A stretch of DNA of 64,000 bases from Nepenthes gracilis (Eukaryota > Streptophyta > Magnoliopsida > Caryophyllales > Nepenthaceae): NCBI GenBank assembly GCA_033239525.1, contig BSYO01000033.1, forward strand, positions 3,835,501 to 3,899,500, read 5' to 3'. The notes under the pieces were generated by a model that did no database searches, had not been told where the DNA came from, and worked only from the letters and a program-made list of their open reading frames with translations. The number at the start of each line of letters is the position of its first letter. Positions within the stretch are counted from its first letter, which is position 1. Below are positions 22,260-32,640 of the stretch, in pieces. The translations under genes were made by a program, and so were the position numbers.

Positions 22260-25200
22260 TCATTCAGCACCAATAAAGCCCTAAACCCTCCGATGCTCCT
22301 TTTCCTCCACTGCGGTGTCTGAATTACTGTTGCTCAGCACGTCTACGGTATGAACTTACTCTCACTCCATTTGTGTCGTGGGCGTCAAATCCAACCTGTT
22401 TTCTTCCATGTTCTGCTATTTGTACTCATTTATCCTCTTTGCTCCCTCGGAAATTGGCAAAAGTTGAGAAATCTGATAAATCCTTAAGGTTCTTTCGCGA
22501 CTAGCTCTCAAGGGGCTTCAACCTGGCGAACCAACCATCCGGGATGGTCGACTTTTTTTTTTACATGAAGATGTTTATTGTTTTCAAATTCCATTATCTT
22601 GTGCGATAAATAAGCCCTATTTATTCTCCCTATGTATGCATTCCGTGGAAAATTCTACTAACGTGTTGTAGTGTTTTATTATATAGATGGATTTCGAATG
22701 CTGATGGAAATTGGTTTAGGGGTGGTTTGGCCTTTTGTTGTCGTCTATTAGATATTGAGGTTTTTGAGGCAAAATGTCAAAAAAAAGAAAAAAAAAAAAA
22801 CTGTCCAGGACAGTCACTAAACACTCCCACTAACTTCTTGTGGCCAAAAAACTGCTTTTGGAGCTTTGTGAAACCACCCCTGCGTGTTTAAATTGTCTAT
22901 TTTGGTAGGAAAATGTTTTCAGAAATGTCAGTTCATTATGCCTGCGTGTGTGGAAGTTGAAATCCTTCGACATTTATGGCCCCAATTTCATAAAGAAAGA
23001 GTAACAGTGTCCACTGCATATCAATTGAGGGCTTATATTTTAAAGAGCTATTTTTTGAAACTTGCAATTTGTTAGGTGACATTCACAATGAGAGATGTGG
23101 CGCCAGCTCTCGTTTATTTGGATAATGCATTTATGTTTGAAGGAGGATGTCTTTGAATGATGTTGTTACACTATTGATATACTATTGATTGTGAAGGGAG
23201 TGCATTGCACTTTTGTAGGATTTGTTGTTATCCATTGATGCCATATTGTTTATTAGCTGATATTATTAGTAGATAGGATGTTTGTTGGAGTTACTAGCAA
23301 TGCATGGCAGTAATTACAAAATGTGTAATGGGCAGAAAGGTTGTCCCCCAAACTTTTTCATCTGCTTATTTGCATCCTTTCTTCACATTGTCCCCAAATT
23401 CTCTTCTTCTGTTTCTCATCACTTTCTTCACTATGTCCCAAAAATCCTTGCAAATACTTTGTCAGTTGTGTTTAAACTCGAGAGCTCAACAAATGAGTGA
23501 TTTTGTTCAAATCTCAGTCAGTTACCTATGCTAATCCTATTTTTTTGAATTTTCCTGGGGTTGCCTTCCATATTAAAGGAAAGGAAGTTATCATGCATGC
23601 CATTTTCGTACATAAAACAATATGGAAGAGGGCAGTGAATGTTTGTGATCATATTATTACGTATAGAACTGGAATGGGTGACGAAGACAAAGAGGAGAAA
23701 TTTAGGGAGAAGGGAGGATAAGAATGAGGAATTGAGAAGGAGGGACAAAAGAAAAGGGGCTTTCAAAAGGATATTAGAAACTTGGGAGAGGAGAGAGATC
23801 AATCAATTATTGTCATTGTATCAATAACTCTATAATAATCTGGGTGGCATTTGTCCATTTTTATAGACATTCTATGACTTATAAAACAACTAAAATGCTC
23901 CTGAAATAGTAGTATTGCAATTTGGAAACATGTTTAAAATACACTAATTATCTCCCATATAATAATTTTTTGATTCATATCACGTGCAATGTTTGATGCA
24001 TTAAAATCTTCTATGTGTACTCTGGATTTTTGACTCCTTTGTCTATTTCTTCTTCCTTTGAATATCTCATGGCATGTTCACTTGGTTGGCAGATGTTCTG
24101 TGTGTAGCATATTGTTCATTCTGCTTTGACCATATTTGATATTACACTTTCAGCCATAGGGAATATGAATTTCAACAATGTTAAAGTTCCAAAGGTGCCA
24201 GGTGGTGGGGCTGCATCTGCTCTGATTAGAGCTGGCATTATTGGCGCACTTGGCATATATGGAGTTGCTAATAGTCTGTACAATGTTGATGGAGGACATC
24301 GAGCTATTGTGTTCAACCGTATATATGGTATTAAGGACAAGGTTAATCTTCCCTTAGTTTCTTGCATTGGTAGATAGAATTGATACTTAATTTTAATATG
24401 ATTCTGTTAAATTTGGTTTCAAGACTGATTCTGTAAGTATTTTGCTTATGTCTCAGTGGTTTAAAAGGTATTGATTGCTAGAATATAGTTTTACCAGATA
24501 TGTCACTCGTTTCATTAGCTAAATTCTGTTGCACTGTGATTTTTTATGAGAATATTGCTTTTTAAAATTGTGCTGCTGCCCTATTTCATTTTTGCTCTCT
24601 TGTTATTTGACGTGCTGTGTTGGTTTTTACTTAGAGAATATTATTGTTTCAGTCTGTCAGCAGGGCAGAACCTTTTTCTTAGTCGTTTTTATTTTCTTTT
24701 CATATTTTTATGTGGTTTTTGGATCTCAGAGTAGTTGCCCTTTAATTCAGATATAGTGAAGAACCTGTATGCTATTTTTTTTTTCTTCTTTTTTGGGGGG
24801 TCAAGGGGGTGTTTGGAAAAGTTAAAGAGCTTCAAAGTGTTCGTCTTTCTGCTTGCCCCTACAGTGTCATGCATGCAGAAGTACTTGTGGATTTTTAACC
24901 AATTTGATAGCATTGTTGGCTGCCACTCTCTTCTTACTGCAGCTTAAGGACTGTTGACTCCTTCTGCTGGGTGGGGATCTGATAAATGGATAGTCATTTC
25001 CCTTGCTGCTTCAAGAAAAAAATAGGCAATTGGGATATTGTGCTACCCTGGACCTTGTTAGGGAGTGCCCATCATTCTAATTGATAACTTATGACCTTAT
25101 TCTGTAACCTAAGATTTGTTGAAATAACTTGCTAAAAGCCCAGGGATCTAAGTTTAATCCCACTAAATCCGCCCTCCACATTTTTCCGTCCTTTTAATGG

Positions 25201-27159
25201 GTAATAAAAGAAATGTGAATAGAATGTTCGAAGAAATAATACTAATTGAAAGTAAACTAATAGCTAATTAGGACATATTAAACGTTCCCAAAAACTCAGT
25301 TAAAACTGTATGTGATGCTGATGAATGATACTTCCTCAAAAAAGTCTGTAAATAGAAAGAGGACAACCGAATCACAGTTTTCTCCGTATTTATTTTGTTC
25401 CAAACTGACACAAATGGCCAAAGGCATACTGACCTATGCATTATCTGTCTTTGTGAACTGGAAGAACCATTTCCAAGCTAATAATTCTTATCTGATTGAA
25501 CCCGTGTAGACCAAGGATACTCATCACTGAAATTTTAGGTAGTTAGGTACCCAAAGTTTCCAGTAACAAGAACATCAGAAACATATGCTGAACTGACTCC
25601 GCTGGTTTCTGCATAAGTAGGAGCAATTTGTGAAAGCAGAATCCTCTTTTTCAAATTGAACAAAGTTGAATACCTTCCCCATTATAATTTCCCAAACTGA
25701 AAGAGGAACTTTCAATGCCTTGAGGTCTTCCATATCATTTTTCAAGGAAAACATTTCTTATCACAATGTAAAAGTTCAATTTAGAATGATGAAACAGAGC
25801 AAATCCCTTCAATTTCACTCTCCATATCACTGCATCCCGCATTGGTCTTGATTTCTACTTATTCTAACACCTACAACAGCCGTGTGAATCTCCCATTGCT
25901 TCTTTGTTGTGATTTGTTTTCAAAAATTGGACACCATTCAACATTTGTGTCCACCACATTATAGAAATCAGAGACCACAGCATCTTTATCTTCTGCTAGA
26001 GTGAAAATAATTGAAAATTTGCATTTGAAAGGCCCGTTTCCCACCCTTAACTCCCGTCAAAATTTTAGTATCACCCTTTAACTCCCGTCAAAGGGTTCAG
26101 ATGGCTGAAACTCAGTTCGGTCTTTTTTGATGTGATTCAAGAAATTCCAAAGTATCTATTCAGAATAGTTGAAACCCAGTTTAACTGATCTATTCCATAC
26201 CAGTGGTTACTGTTCTCCGAAGTTATTGTTTTTAAATCATGCAATTCCAAAGCCAGTTGCCCAAAAAGCTTTATTGAAAATTCTGAGATGTTTAATCCTA
26301 TTGGGTACATTTAACAATTTCCCTCCCTTTCTTACCTACGGCTATTTGAGAATTTCTTTTATGTACTTGTACAACCGGGAAGAAACCTAATGCAATTTAA
26401 AAGTAACAGACAAGATATTGCATGACATATGGTGGAATGATATGTTACTTTCTCTTATGGTTTTTTGGTGTTCAAAAGTAAAGCATATTTGGATGCTTCC
26501 AGTTGATGATATTTCAAAATTACGTTCTGCGTTATGCTTTAGGTGTATCCTTTTTCCCACACTTTCAGCTCTGTTAGTATTTTATGCATCTCTTGCTGAT
26601 CAACCAACTGCAGTTGAGATAGAGTTCTGTTTCCTGTGTATATTTTAAGTTGGTGCATAGTTTTTGTTTGTTTTGTCCTACGTGGGATTGTCTCCTGAGG
26701 TTTTATATTGGAGAGAAGCAGATTGCTGCCTGGATTGACAAATTTGCTCAAGTTCTTGGGCAGTGAGCACATATTACTATTCTCTTGATAAATGGACATC
26801 CAATACGCTTATTATCAGGCTTGTCTACAATAGTTTGGTTGGTTTTTTTCTTTCTGTTTGCAGCTGCAACAACTTTACTAGCTCTAAGCATCTTTTAGTA
26901 TTTGGCATGATGATGAAAATGATGATGACCAATGATCATATATCACTTTTCATTATCTATTTCCTTTTTTCTTTTTTTCCTTCTCTTCGTGGAGGCTATA
27001 GATTTTTATTCATTTTTGACACCTTTTTCAAATAGATGATCAGAATTTCTTCCATTCCATGGCAGTGCTGTTTTAAGCATACTGACTCAAAATTCATGTC
27101 TTCGTCTGAGATCGTCAAACATGTCTAAAAATGAAATGTATCCTTTTGATGAGTAAACA

Positions 27160-27208
<49 letters not shown>

Positions 27209-29290
27209 TATATTCACTAAAGTTACATGTTTGTTGAGCAGGTTTATCCTGAAGGCACACATTTGATAATCCCATGGTTTGAGAGGCCAATAATCTATGA
27301 TGTTCGTGCACGACCCAATTTAGTGGAGAGTACTTCAGGGAGCCGTGACCTGCAAATGGCAAGCTTCCTGTCTAGCTTTTCTTCTTGACTGCTGCCATTT
27401 TCTATAGTTTTGCAAGAATTTACAAGTGACAAAAAGTTCTAATTGATAAATGGCTCAAACAAGGATTGTATCAACTTTTGAGACTCTGGGCACCCACTTA
27501 TAAGACCATGAGCTTCCCAAAACATGCCTGTGTGAAACTCAGCATGTCTATACTGGTTGTGACAGGCACCTATGCATTCCATAATGTCTATATTGAATAT
27601 ATCTACCCAAATATGTGTACCTAACATGACTAAACTTTGTATATATGTGGGAATCAATTTTTCTCTGCAGGTGAAAATTGGTCTTCGAGTTCTTACCCGT
27701 CCTGTACCAGATCAGTTACCAACAATCTATCGTACTCTTGGTGAAAACTATAATGAAAGGGTCCTGCCTTCGATAATCCATGAAACTTTGAAGGCAGTGG
27801 TTGCGCAGTATAATGCTAGTCAGCTCATTACTCAAAGAGAGGTAATATGTGATCTAGATTTTATGCAGCACTTCAACTGGCAAATATACACATTTGTGAA
27901 CTCCTCAATCAAATCTATGCTCTTTGTGATCTATGATTTGAGTGTGCATATTATAAACAAGCATGTATGATCGAACTGAAATAGTTCCTCTATGTGAATG
28001 GATAGAATGATTTTCTTGTTAAAACTGAGTCTCCGTTCTGGGGTCATGTATGCATGCCAATGCTATATTGTGTGGATTGAAATACAAACTCTTGAGAATT
28101 CTTCATAATTTCAGCGACCCCACATGTTCACTGATAGAGAAACATGTATGATTGAGTACCCATATTATAAACATATATGATCAAACCGAAATAGTTCCTC
28201 TTTTAAGTGGACTTAATGATTTTCTTGTTAAAAATGATCTCCGTTGTGGGGTTGTGTTTTCATGCCAATGCTAAATTGTTTAGATTGGAATATGAACTTT
28301 TGAGAATTCTTTCTAATTTGGGCAACCCATCTGTTCGTTGATAGAGTGTTAGCAGGGAAATACTGAAGATATTAACAGATAGGGCTGCAAATTTCAACAT
28401 TGCACTGGATGATGTGTCTATTACGAGCCTGACTTTTGGGAAAGAGTTCACTGCTGCAATTGAGGCCAAGCAGGTGGCTGCACAGGAAGCTGAGAGGGCC
28501 AAGTTTGTGGTGGAAAAAGCTGAGCAGGACAAAAAGAGTGCTATTATCAGAGCCCAGGTGAGAAAGAAGATTGTTATTATTATTATTATTGGGAATCTAA
28601 AATGTGCCTTAGTATTGATTTATTTACAGTTAGTCTTTGAATTAAGGATCCTGATCATCTATTATGGGGGCACTAGGTTTACCGGCTTCACTCTTCTAGT
28701 TGATCGACCAATGATACTTCCTGAAAAACAAAGGCAGAGTTCTGTTGCTGCATTTTTCGGGAACATGAGACTTTACCCTCCTGTCATCTAGTATAACAAG
28801 AGGGAGCCCAGTAAACTAAATCAAATTCGTATAGCCAAAACTCCACTTAGCAGAATTTAATACATTGTTATTATTATCGTTGTCGATGACCATCCCCACC
28901 TTCATGCCATCCCATGAGTTGCAATGTGAACGAGTCTTAATCCAAATGATCTAGTTCGACTTTCTACCCTTAATTATATCAAAAGGTTGTTTAAATTAGC
29001 AGTTACTGTGTTTTTTTTTCCCTAAATTTATCAAGATTCTCTTCATATCTTGTTGATTATATGTGGGTATCTTCTCTGCATGGTTTCTCCAGGGTGAGGC
29101 CAAGAGTGCCCAGCTAATTGGCCAAGCCATTGCAAACAACCCAGCATTTATAACTCTGAGGCGAATCGAAGCTTCTAGAGAAATCGCGCACACTGTTTCA
29201 AATTCAGCAAACAAGGTTTTCCTGAGTGCAGATGATCTGTTGTTGAACCTGCAGGAATTGACTTCCGATGCCATCCTTAAGAAGAGGTGA
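22260..29290 (+). CDS. PHB: Type II prohibitin (PHB1/2/6-like), mitochondrial; five coding exons
   Basis: Coding exons are 24165-24341, 27242-27358, 27671-27841, 28345-28557 and 29093-29290, all joined in phase 0, giving 291 residues, close to the usual 286-290. The start [15 protein letters not shown] is that of plant type II prohibitins. Residues about 20-40 form the membrane anchor; the SPFH/PHB domain runs from about residue 40 to 200 ([52 protein letters not shown]). A coiled coil follows ([20 protein letters not shown]), then [16 protein letters not shown]. With type I prohibitin it forms the ring complex of the inner mitochondrial membrane that chaperones membrane proteins. A 5' UTR exon ends near 22347 (donor GTATGA); its intron runs to 24153. 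The second coding intron has a GC donor (27359). The extreme C-terminus ([10 protein letters not shown]) differs from the usual MNLE-type ending. The transcript start is only approximate. Confidence 0.95.
22717..22882. mobile_element. MITE-like insertion in the prohibitin 5' UTR intron
   Basis: An AGGGGTGGTTT terminal repeat at 22718 is matched by its reverse complement AAACCACCCCT at 22871-22881, enclosing about 165 bp without coding capacity. The termini look like those of hAT-type MITEs. An 8-bp target duplication is not clear, so the boundary may be off by a base. A 15-bp palindrome, ACTGTCCAGGACAGT, lies inside at 22800-22814. Confidence 0.5.
25380..25870 (-). pseudogene. LINE relic (zf-RVT end) in prohibitin intron 1
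   Basis: The minus strand, read across frame breaks, gives [19 protein letters not shown], then a Cys-containing stretch, then [11 protein letters not shown] and [13 protein letters not shown]. This order matches the zinc-binding C-terminal part of plant L1-type LINE proteins (VP-K-FF-W-GK-LT ... LL-W-FF ... PLAI-W-WKERN). Many stops; the reverse transcriptase proper is not visible. It sits antisense in the 2.9-kb intron. Confidence 0.45.
27162..27201. repeat. (CT)n microsatellite before prohibitin exon 2
   Basis: About 20 CT units end 41 bp before the exon-2 splice acceptor. The run is on the sense strand and lies in the polypyrimidine zone, so length changes could affect the strength of the acceptor (inference). 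Confidence 0.95.
27938..28344. repeat. Tandem duplication inside prohibitin intron 3 with a copied splice acceptor
   Basis: Copy 1 (27938-28137) and copy 2 (28152-28344) share TTGAG...CATATTATAAAC, GAAATAGTTCCTCT, AATGATTTTCTTGTTAAAA, CATGCCAATGCTA and TTGAGAATTCTT. Copy 2 ends with the true acceptor TTGATAG|AG; copy 1 ends with the near-identical CTGATAG|AG at 28137. The 14 bases between the copies are unique. Confidence 0.9.
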
Positions 29291-29709
29291 CAACTTGAAC
29301 GAGCTTCAATAATAACACTGTGCTGATCATTTGTTCGGCCATGCATTTGTTTTCGTTTTCATGTTAAATACTCACTCGTTCTCGAATTGATTTAATTTGT
29401 TGAATTTACCAATTAATCTTGATCATCAAATTGAACATAATCCTTGATGTTGAATTTTGTTGATGTAATGCATTATTATAAGTTAAGTACATTGACAGGC
29501 TTTTATATCCTTTCTAATGTTTTCTTTTTGACTTAGAATACACAGGTAACTGCATGTGTTTCTCATGCATTTTTAGGTAAAGTTAATGTTGAGTTGAATT
29601 AATTGTATTTTTGTCTTTAATTAGAGTTAATTTTCTCAGTTATTGAGAATTTGTCAGCCAATTAGCGTACTTCATGTGTATTGACAACCTAGATTGCTAA
29701 AGTAAAATT

Positions 29710-29860
29710 ATTTGTCGCACAAGAAATGTTAGAATTAATAATTATAACATTTTTTAATTAAAATGATAATATTAAAAATACTTTAATATTTGTCGCACAA
29801 GAAATTTTAGAATTAATAATTATAATATTTTTTTAATTAAAATGATAATATTAAAAATTT
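29710..29860. repeat. Tandem duplication, unit 78 bp, two copies
   Basis: ATTTGTCGCACAAGAAAT begins at 29710 and again at 29788, followed in both by TTAGAATTAATAATTATAA and TTAATTAAAATGATAATATT. Copies differ at only a few positions, which suggests a recent event. Confidence 0.9.
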
Positions 29861-30709
29861 TTACGTCCATAAATGTATTGTTGGATACACGTGATTAATT
29901 TGGAAATGAATATGAGATGCTAGATTTTTAATTTTTGTACTATTTTTTTTTTGTATATAAGTACAATTATTTTATAAAAAAAAGAATATTTACAGGGGTT
30001 TATCTATGTGTGAAAAGATAGTTATAAATAGATTTTAGATAAAATAATAATACGTTTTGTAAATTCGAATTAACGTATAAATTAGGGAACCATTTAGATT
30101 TACTTGAATGTCCAAATGATTACAATGAATTTTGTAATTCTAAATTTGAGTTTTGCACACAATAAAAAATTAAATTAGAGGTGAAAGGTATATGAGATTT
30201 ATTCATCGATATATCTTTTGGCACTTAAGACAGTAATTTTTTATTCAAATTTGAAAGATATGAGAAAAATGATGTTAGAATTTAGAATGGGATAGGTAAA
30301 TATTTGTAGGGTTATAGTCATTATGCACTCATCTGATTGAGTATTTTTTTTCTCCTCTTTTTTTTTTTTTTTTATTTCGAAGAGATTTTATTTATAATCA
30401 AATATACTATTTGGTTGGTAAGCCTTTGAAATCAATTGCATGTGCATGTTGTAGTTTCAAATCAGTAATGAAAATCATTACTTGTGTAACTGTTATCTTT
30501 ATTCAATAATAGGGCCACTTGACTCCCAATTATAGTCATTTTGGCCATTCTTTATATTTGGTCATTAAATGACTTATTATAATCTTTTAATATTTAACTA
30601 TTTAGATATATTGTTAAATATATGCGTTCAAACTTTACTATTTGATAGACTTTGTGCCTTCTTATATTAGGTCGATAGCATTTAGTTCTCTTATTTAATT
30701 GAGCACTGG

Positions 30710-30825
30710 GCTGATCCGTCTTGTGTTATACCCATCAAATAATATTTAGTATTTATAAATAAGTAGAGCTGATTCGTCTTGTATTATACCCATCAAATAA
30801 TATTTAGTATTTATAAATAAGTAGA
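30710..30825. repeat. Tandem duplication, unit 58 bp, two copies
   Basis: GCTGATCCGTCTTGTGTTAT starts at 30710 and GCTGATTCGTCTTGTATTAT at 30768. The rest of the unit (ACCCATCAAATAATATTTAG and onwards) is identical in both. Confidence 0.95.
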
Positions 30826-31179
30826 GATGGTGATTAGTTAAAATGAAATTTTCTTAAATGAGACTCTTATTTAACAAATTCTTCGTACATCTTGTACGGG
30901 TTACAGGCTAGCACACCTTTTTTTTTCCAAAAAAAATGATAGATTTGGTTTTTCTTAAAGGATGTTATACTAAAGAAAATAAATAATATAAAAATATATA
31001 TATAATTAATCCTACTTAATAATATTTAAAATATTATTATTGTCGTAAAAAATACACGTTTTTGGATTATGAGTACTAGTTTGGCATTCGTAACATTCCG
31101 AAGTTAACAGTGCGCTTATGAGTGCGAGTGATATCTCTTGGATCCGAATAGAATTCCGATTCCGGCTCGTGCCGAGCTT

Positions 31180-31885
31180 TGAAAGACTGGGTTTGCTGCA
31201 GATGTTAATGCGATCGAGAGCCTCTTAACTGTTTTTATGGCACCCGGGGGCTATAGGACTTTACAGACAATGTTCGATAAAATGCCTGCCAGCAGTGCCG
31301 TGTGATGCAATGCCAAGATCGATGCATCTGTTCAATTGGGGCCGTTTAATTTGGCATTGTGACAGTTTACTAAGATGGAGAAGTTATTTAAGATGGAGGA
31401 ACATTGATGGCTGTCCGCATATGATATGATAGTCACAGGCAAAGCTATAAAAATAACCTCTTATATAATGTATCAGAAGTCATTTTAGGCAGATGATGGT
31501 CTCCACAGTGGGTCATATTTGCTTCTGCATGATCGTAGTTATTTTGGTCAGTAATTCCTTGACATGCTACAAGAGCTCTTTGCTATTCATGGGAAGGCGG
31601 CATTAGAATACTTTTCCATGTTGGGGAAATCTGGCGTTTGACACAGAAATTTTGAATTTTAAAGAAATTAGAAATGCATCAGATAGAGTGACTATAGGTT
31701 CGTTTGATCACGTCAGGTTCTGGTCGGGAGAAATTGAATATGGTGGTCATGGCATTACCAGATTGAAGCTCGATTAAAAGCTATGATTGTTTTGGATATT
31801 GTTTCAGACATGCCGATGAAACTCAATCTGGTGATATGGAGTTGGTATAATATGCTCTTCAGCAATTATTCTGGGAAATAACACT
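31180..31885 (+). pseudogene. Degraded pentatricopeptide-repeat (PPR) gene
   Basis: Several PPR-type phrases occur in the expected order on the plus strand with stops and frameshifts between them: LQTMFDKMPASSAV near 31260-31300, followed by a C/WNA-KI-A---G-F--AL--F-KM pattern, then LQELFAIHGKAALEYFSML near 31565-31625, and VSDMPMKLNLVIWSWYNML near 31803-31860. The last phrase matches the E-motif side of plant PLS-type PPR proteins (MPM-PN-VIW--LL). PPR proteins bind organellar RNA. This copy has no intact frame and is clearly dead; the 5' end is not defined. Confidence 0.6.
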
Positions 31886-31889
31886 GATC

Positions 31890-32640
31890 ATTTGATTTAT
31901 GATTCAATACAAAACGGAAGACAACAAACTTGAGAGCTCGGTGTCCTATCCAAAAGGATTGAAAAAGAAAACATTCCTCAAAGGTTCATTAGAATGAAGC
32001 AAAATTGTCTCTGCAGAATGTCATGGCAGAATCTTAACTGATGATTAAATCTCTCATCCGGAGACTATAACATGTTGACACAGGCAATTTGCTTCTTGAA
32101 GTTCTTCTTCGCCATGATTTCACAAGATTGCCTTCACCTTTGCAATATCAACCCTTTAAGGGGGGGGGGGGGTATTATGATTTGCAGAATAATTGAAGCA
32201 AATGCATGATGAGGAGAACAGAAGCTTGCTGTACAGAACATTTATGGTCACATTGGCATTCCCACAAATTCCTTTGACGCCAGCTGTCCACCTGACTCAT
32301 TTGGTCATGAGATTCCCAGTTTTGCAACGTCCGGGGCCGCTGGTGCACAGAAACAGGAAGCTCTTGCTAAAACTTCACATCTTCAGAAACTATGAAAGGA
32401 GTTCATGGAAATTTCGTCACATGAATTGTAGTTTGGTGAAGTAGACTAATTGTAGACAGCAAGATGATTACCCGCATTAGAAAACAGATTGCCTCATGGT
32501 CTTCGCAAAGTTAAGAGCAAGAAATAATTCAGGACGACAAAGAAATATTATTTCATGAAAATTTGAGGAGTTTTGTTACTTCAACCCGCATTAGCAAAGT
32601 GATCTCCAAAGTTCCAGAATGCAGAGACATTAGAGGTAAA
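31890..32640. other. Spacer downstream of the DUF569 gene; 13-G run
   Basis: It contains a homopolymer of 13 G at 32160-32172 and a plus-strand open frame of 83 codons (32193-32444) with no family features. The minus strand of 32000-32640 should include the 3' UTR of the DUF569 gene and possibly a small last exon. Confidence 0.5.

Larger units (their letters stand above)
29300..31130. other. 3' flank of prohibitin and AT-rich spacer
   Basis: The prohibitin 3' UTR should occupy the first few hundred bases. The remainder is AT-rich with two tandem duplications (listed separately). No open frame of interest. Confidence 0.5.

Noticed and set aside
32193..32444. 83-codon plus-strand open frame downstream of DUF569 gene 1
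   Set aside because: No motif, no homologous family recognised, and it probably lies opposite the DUF569 3' UTR.
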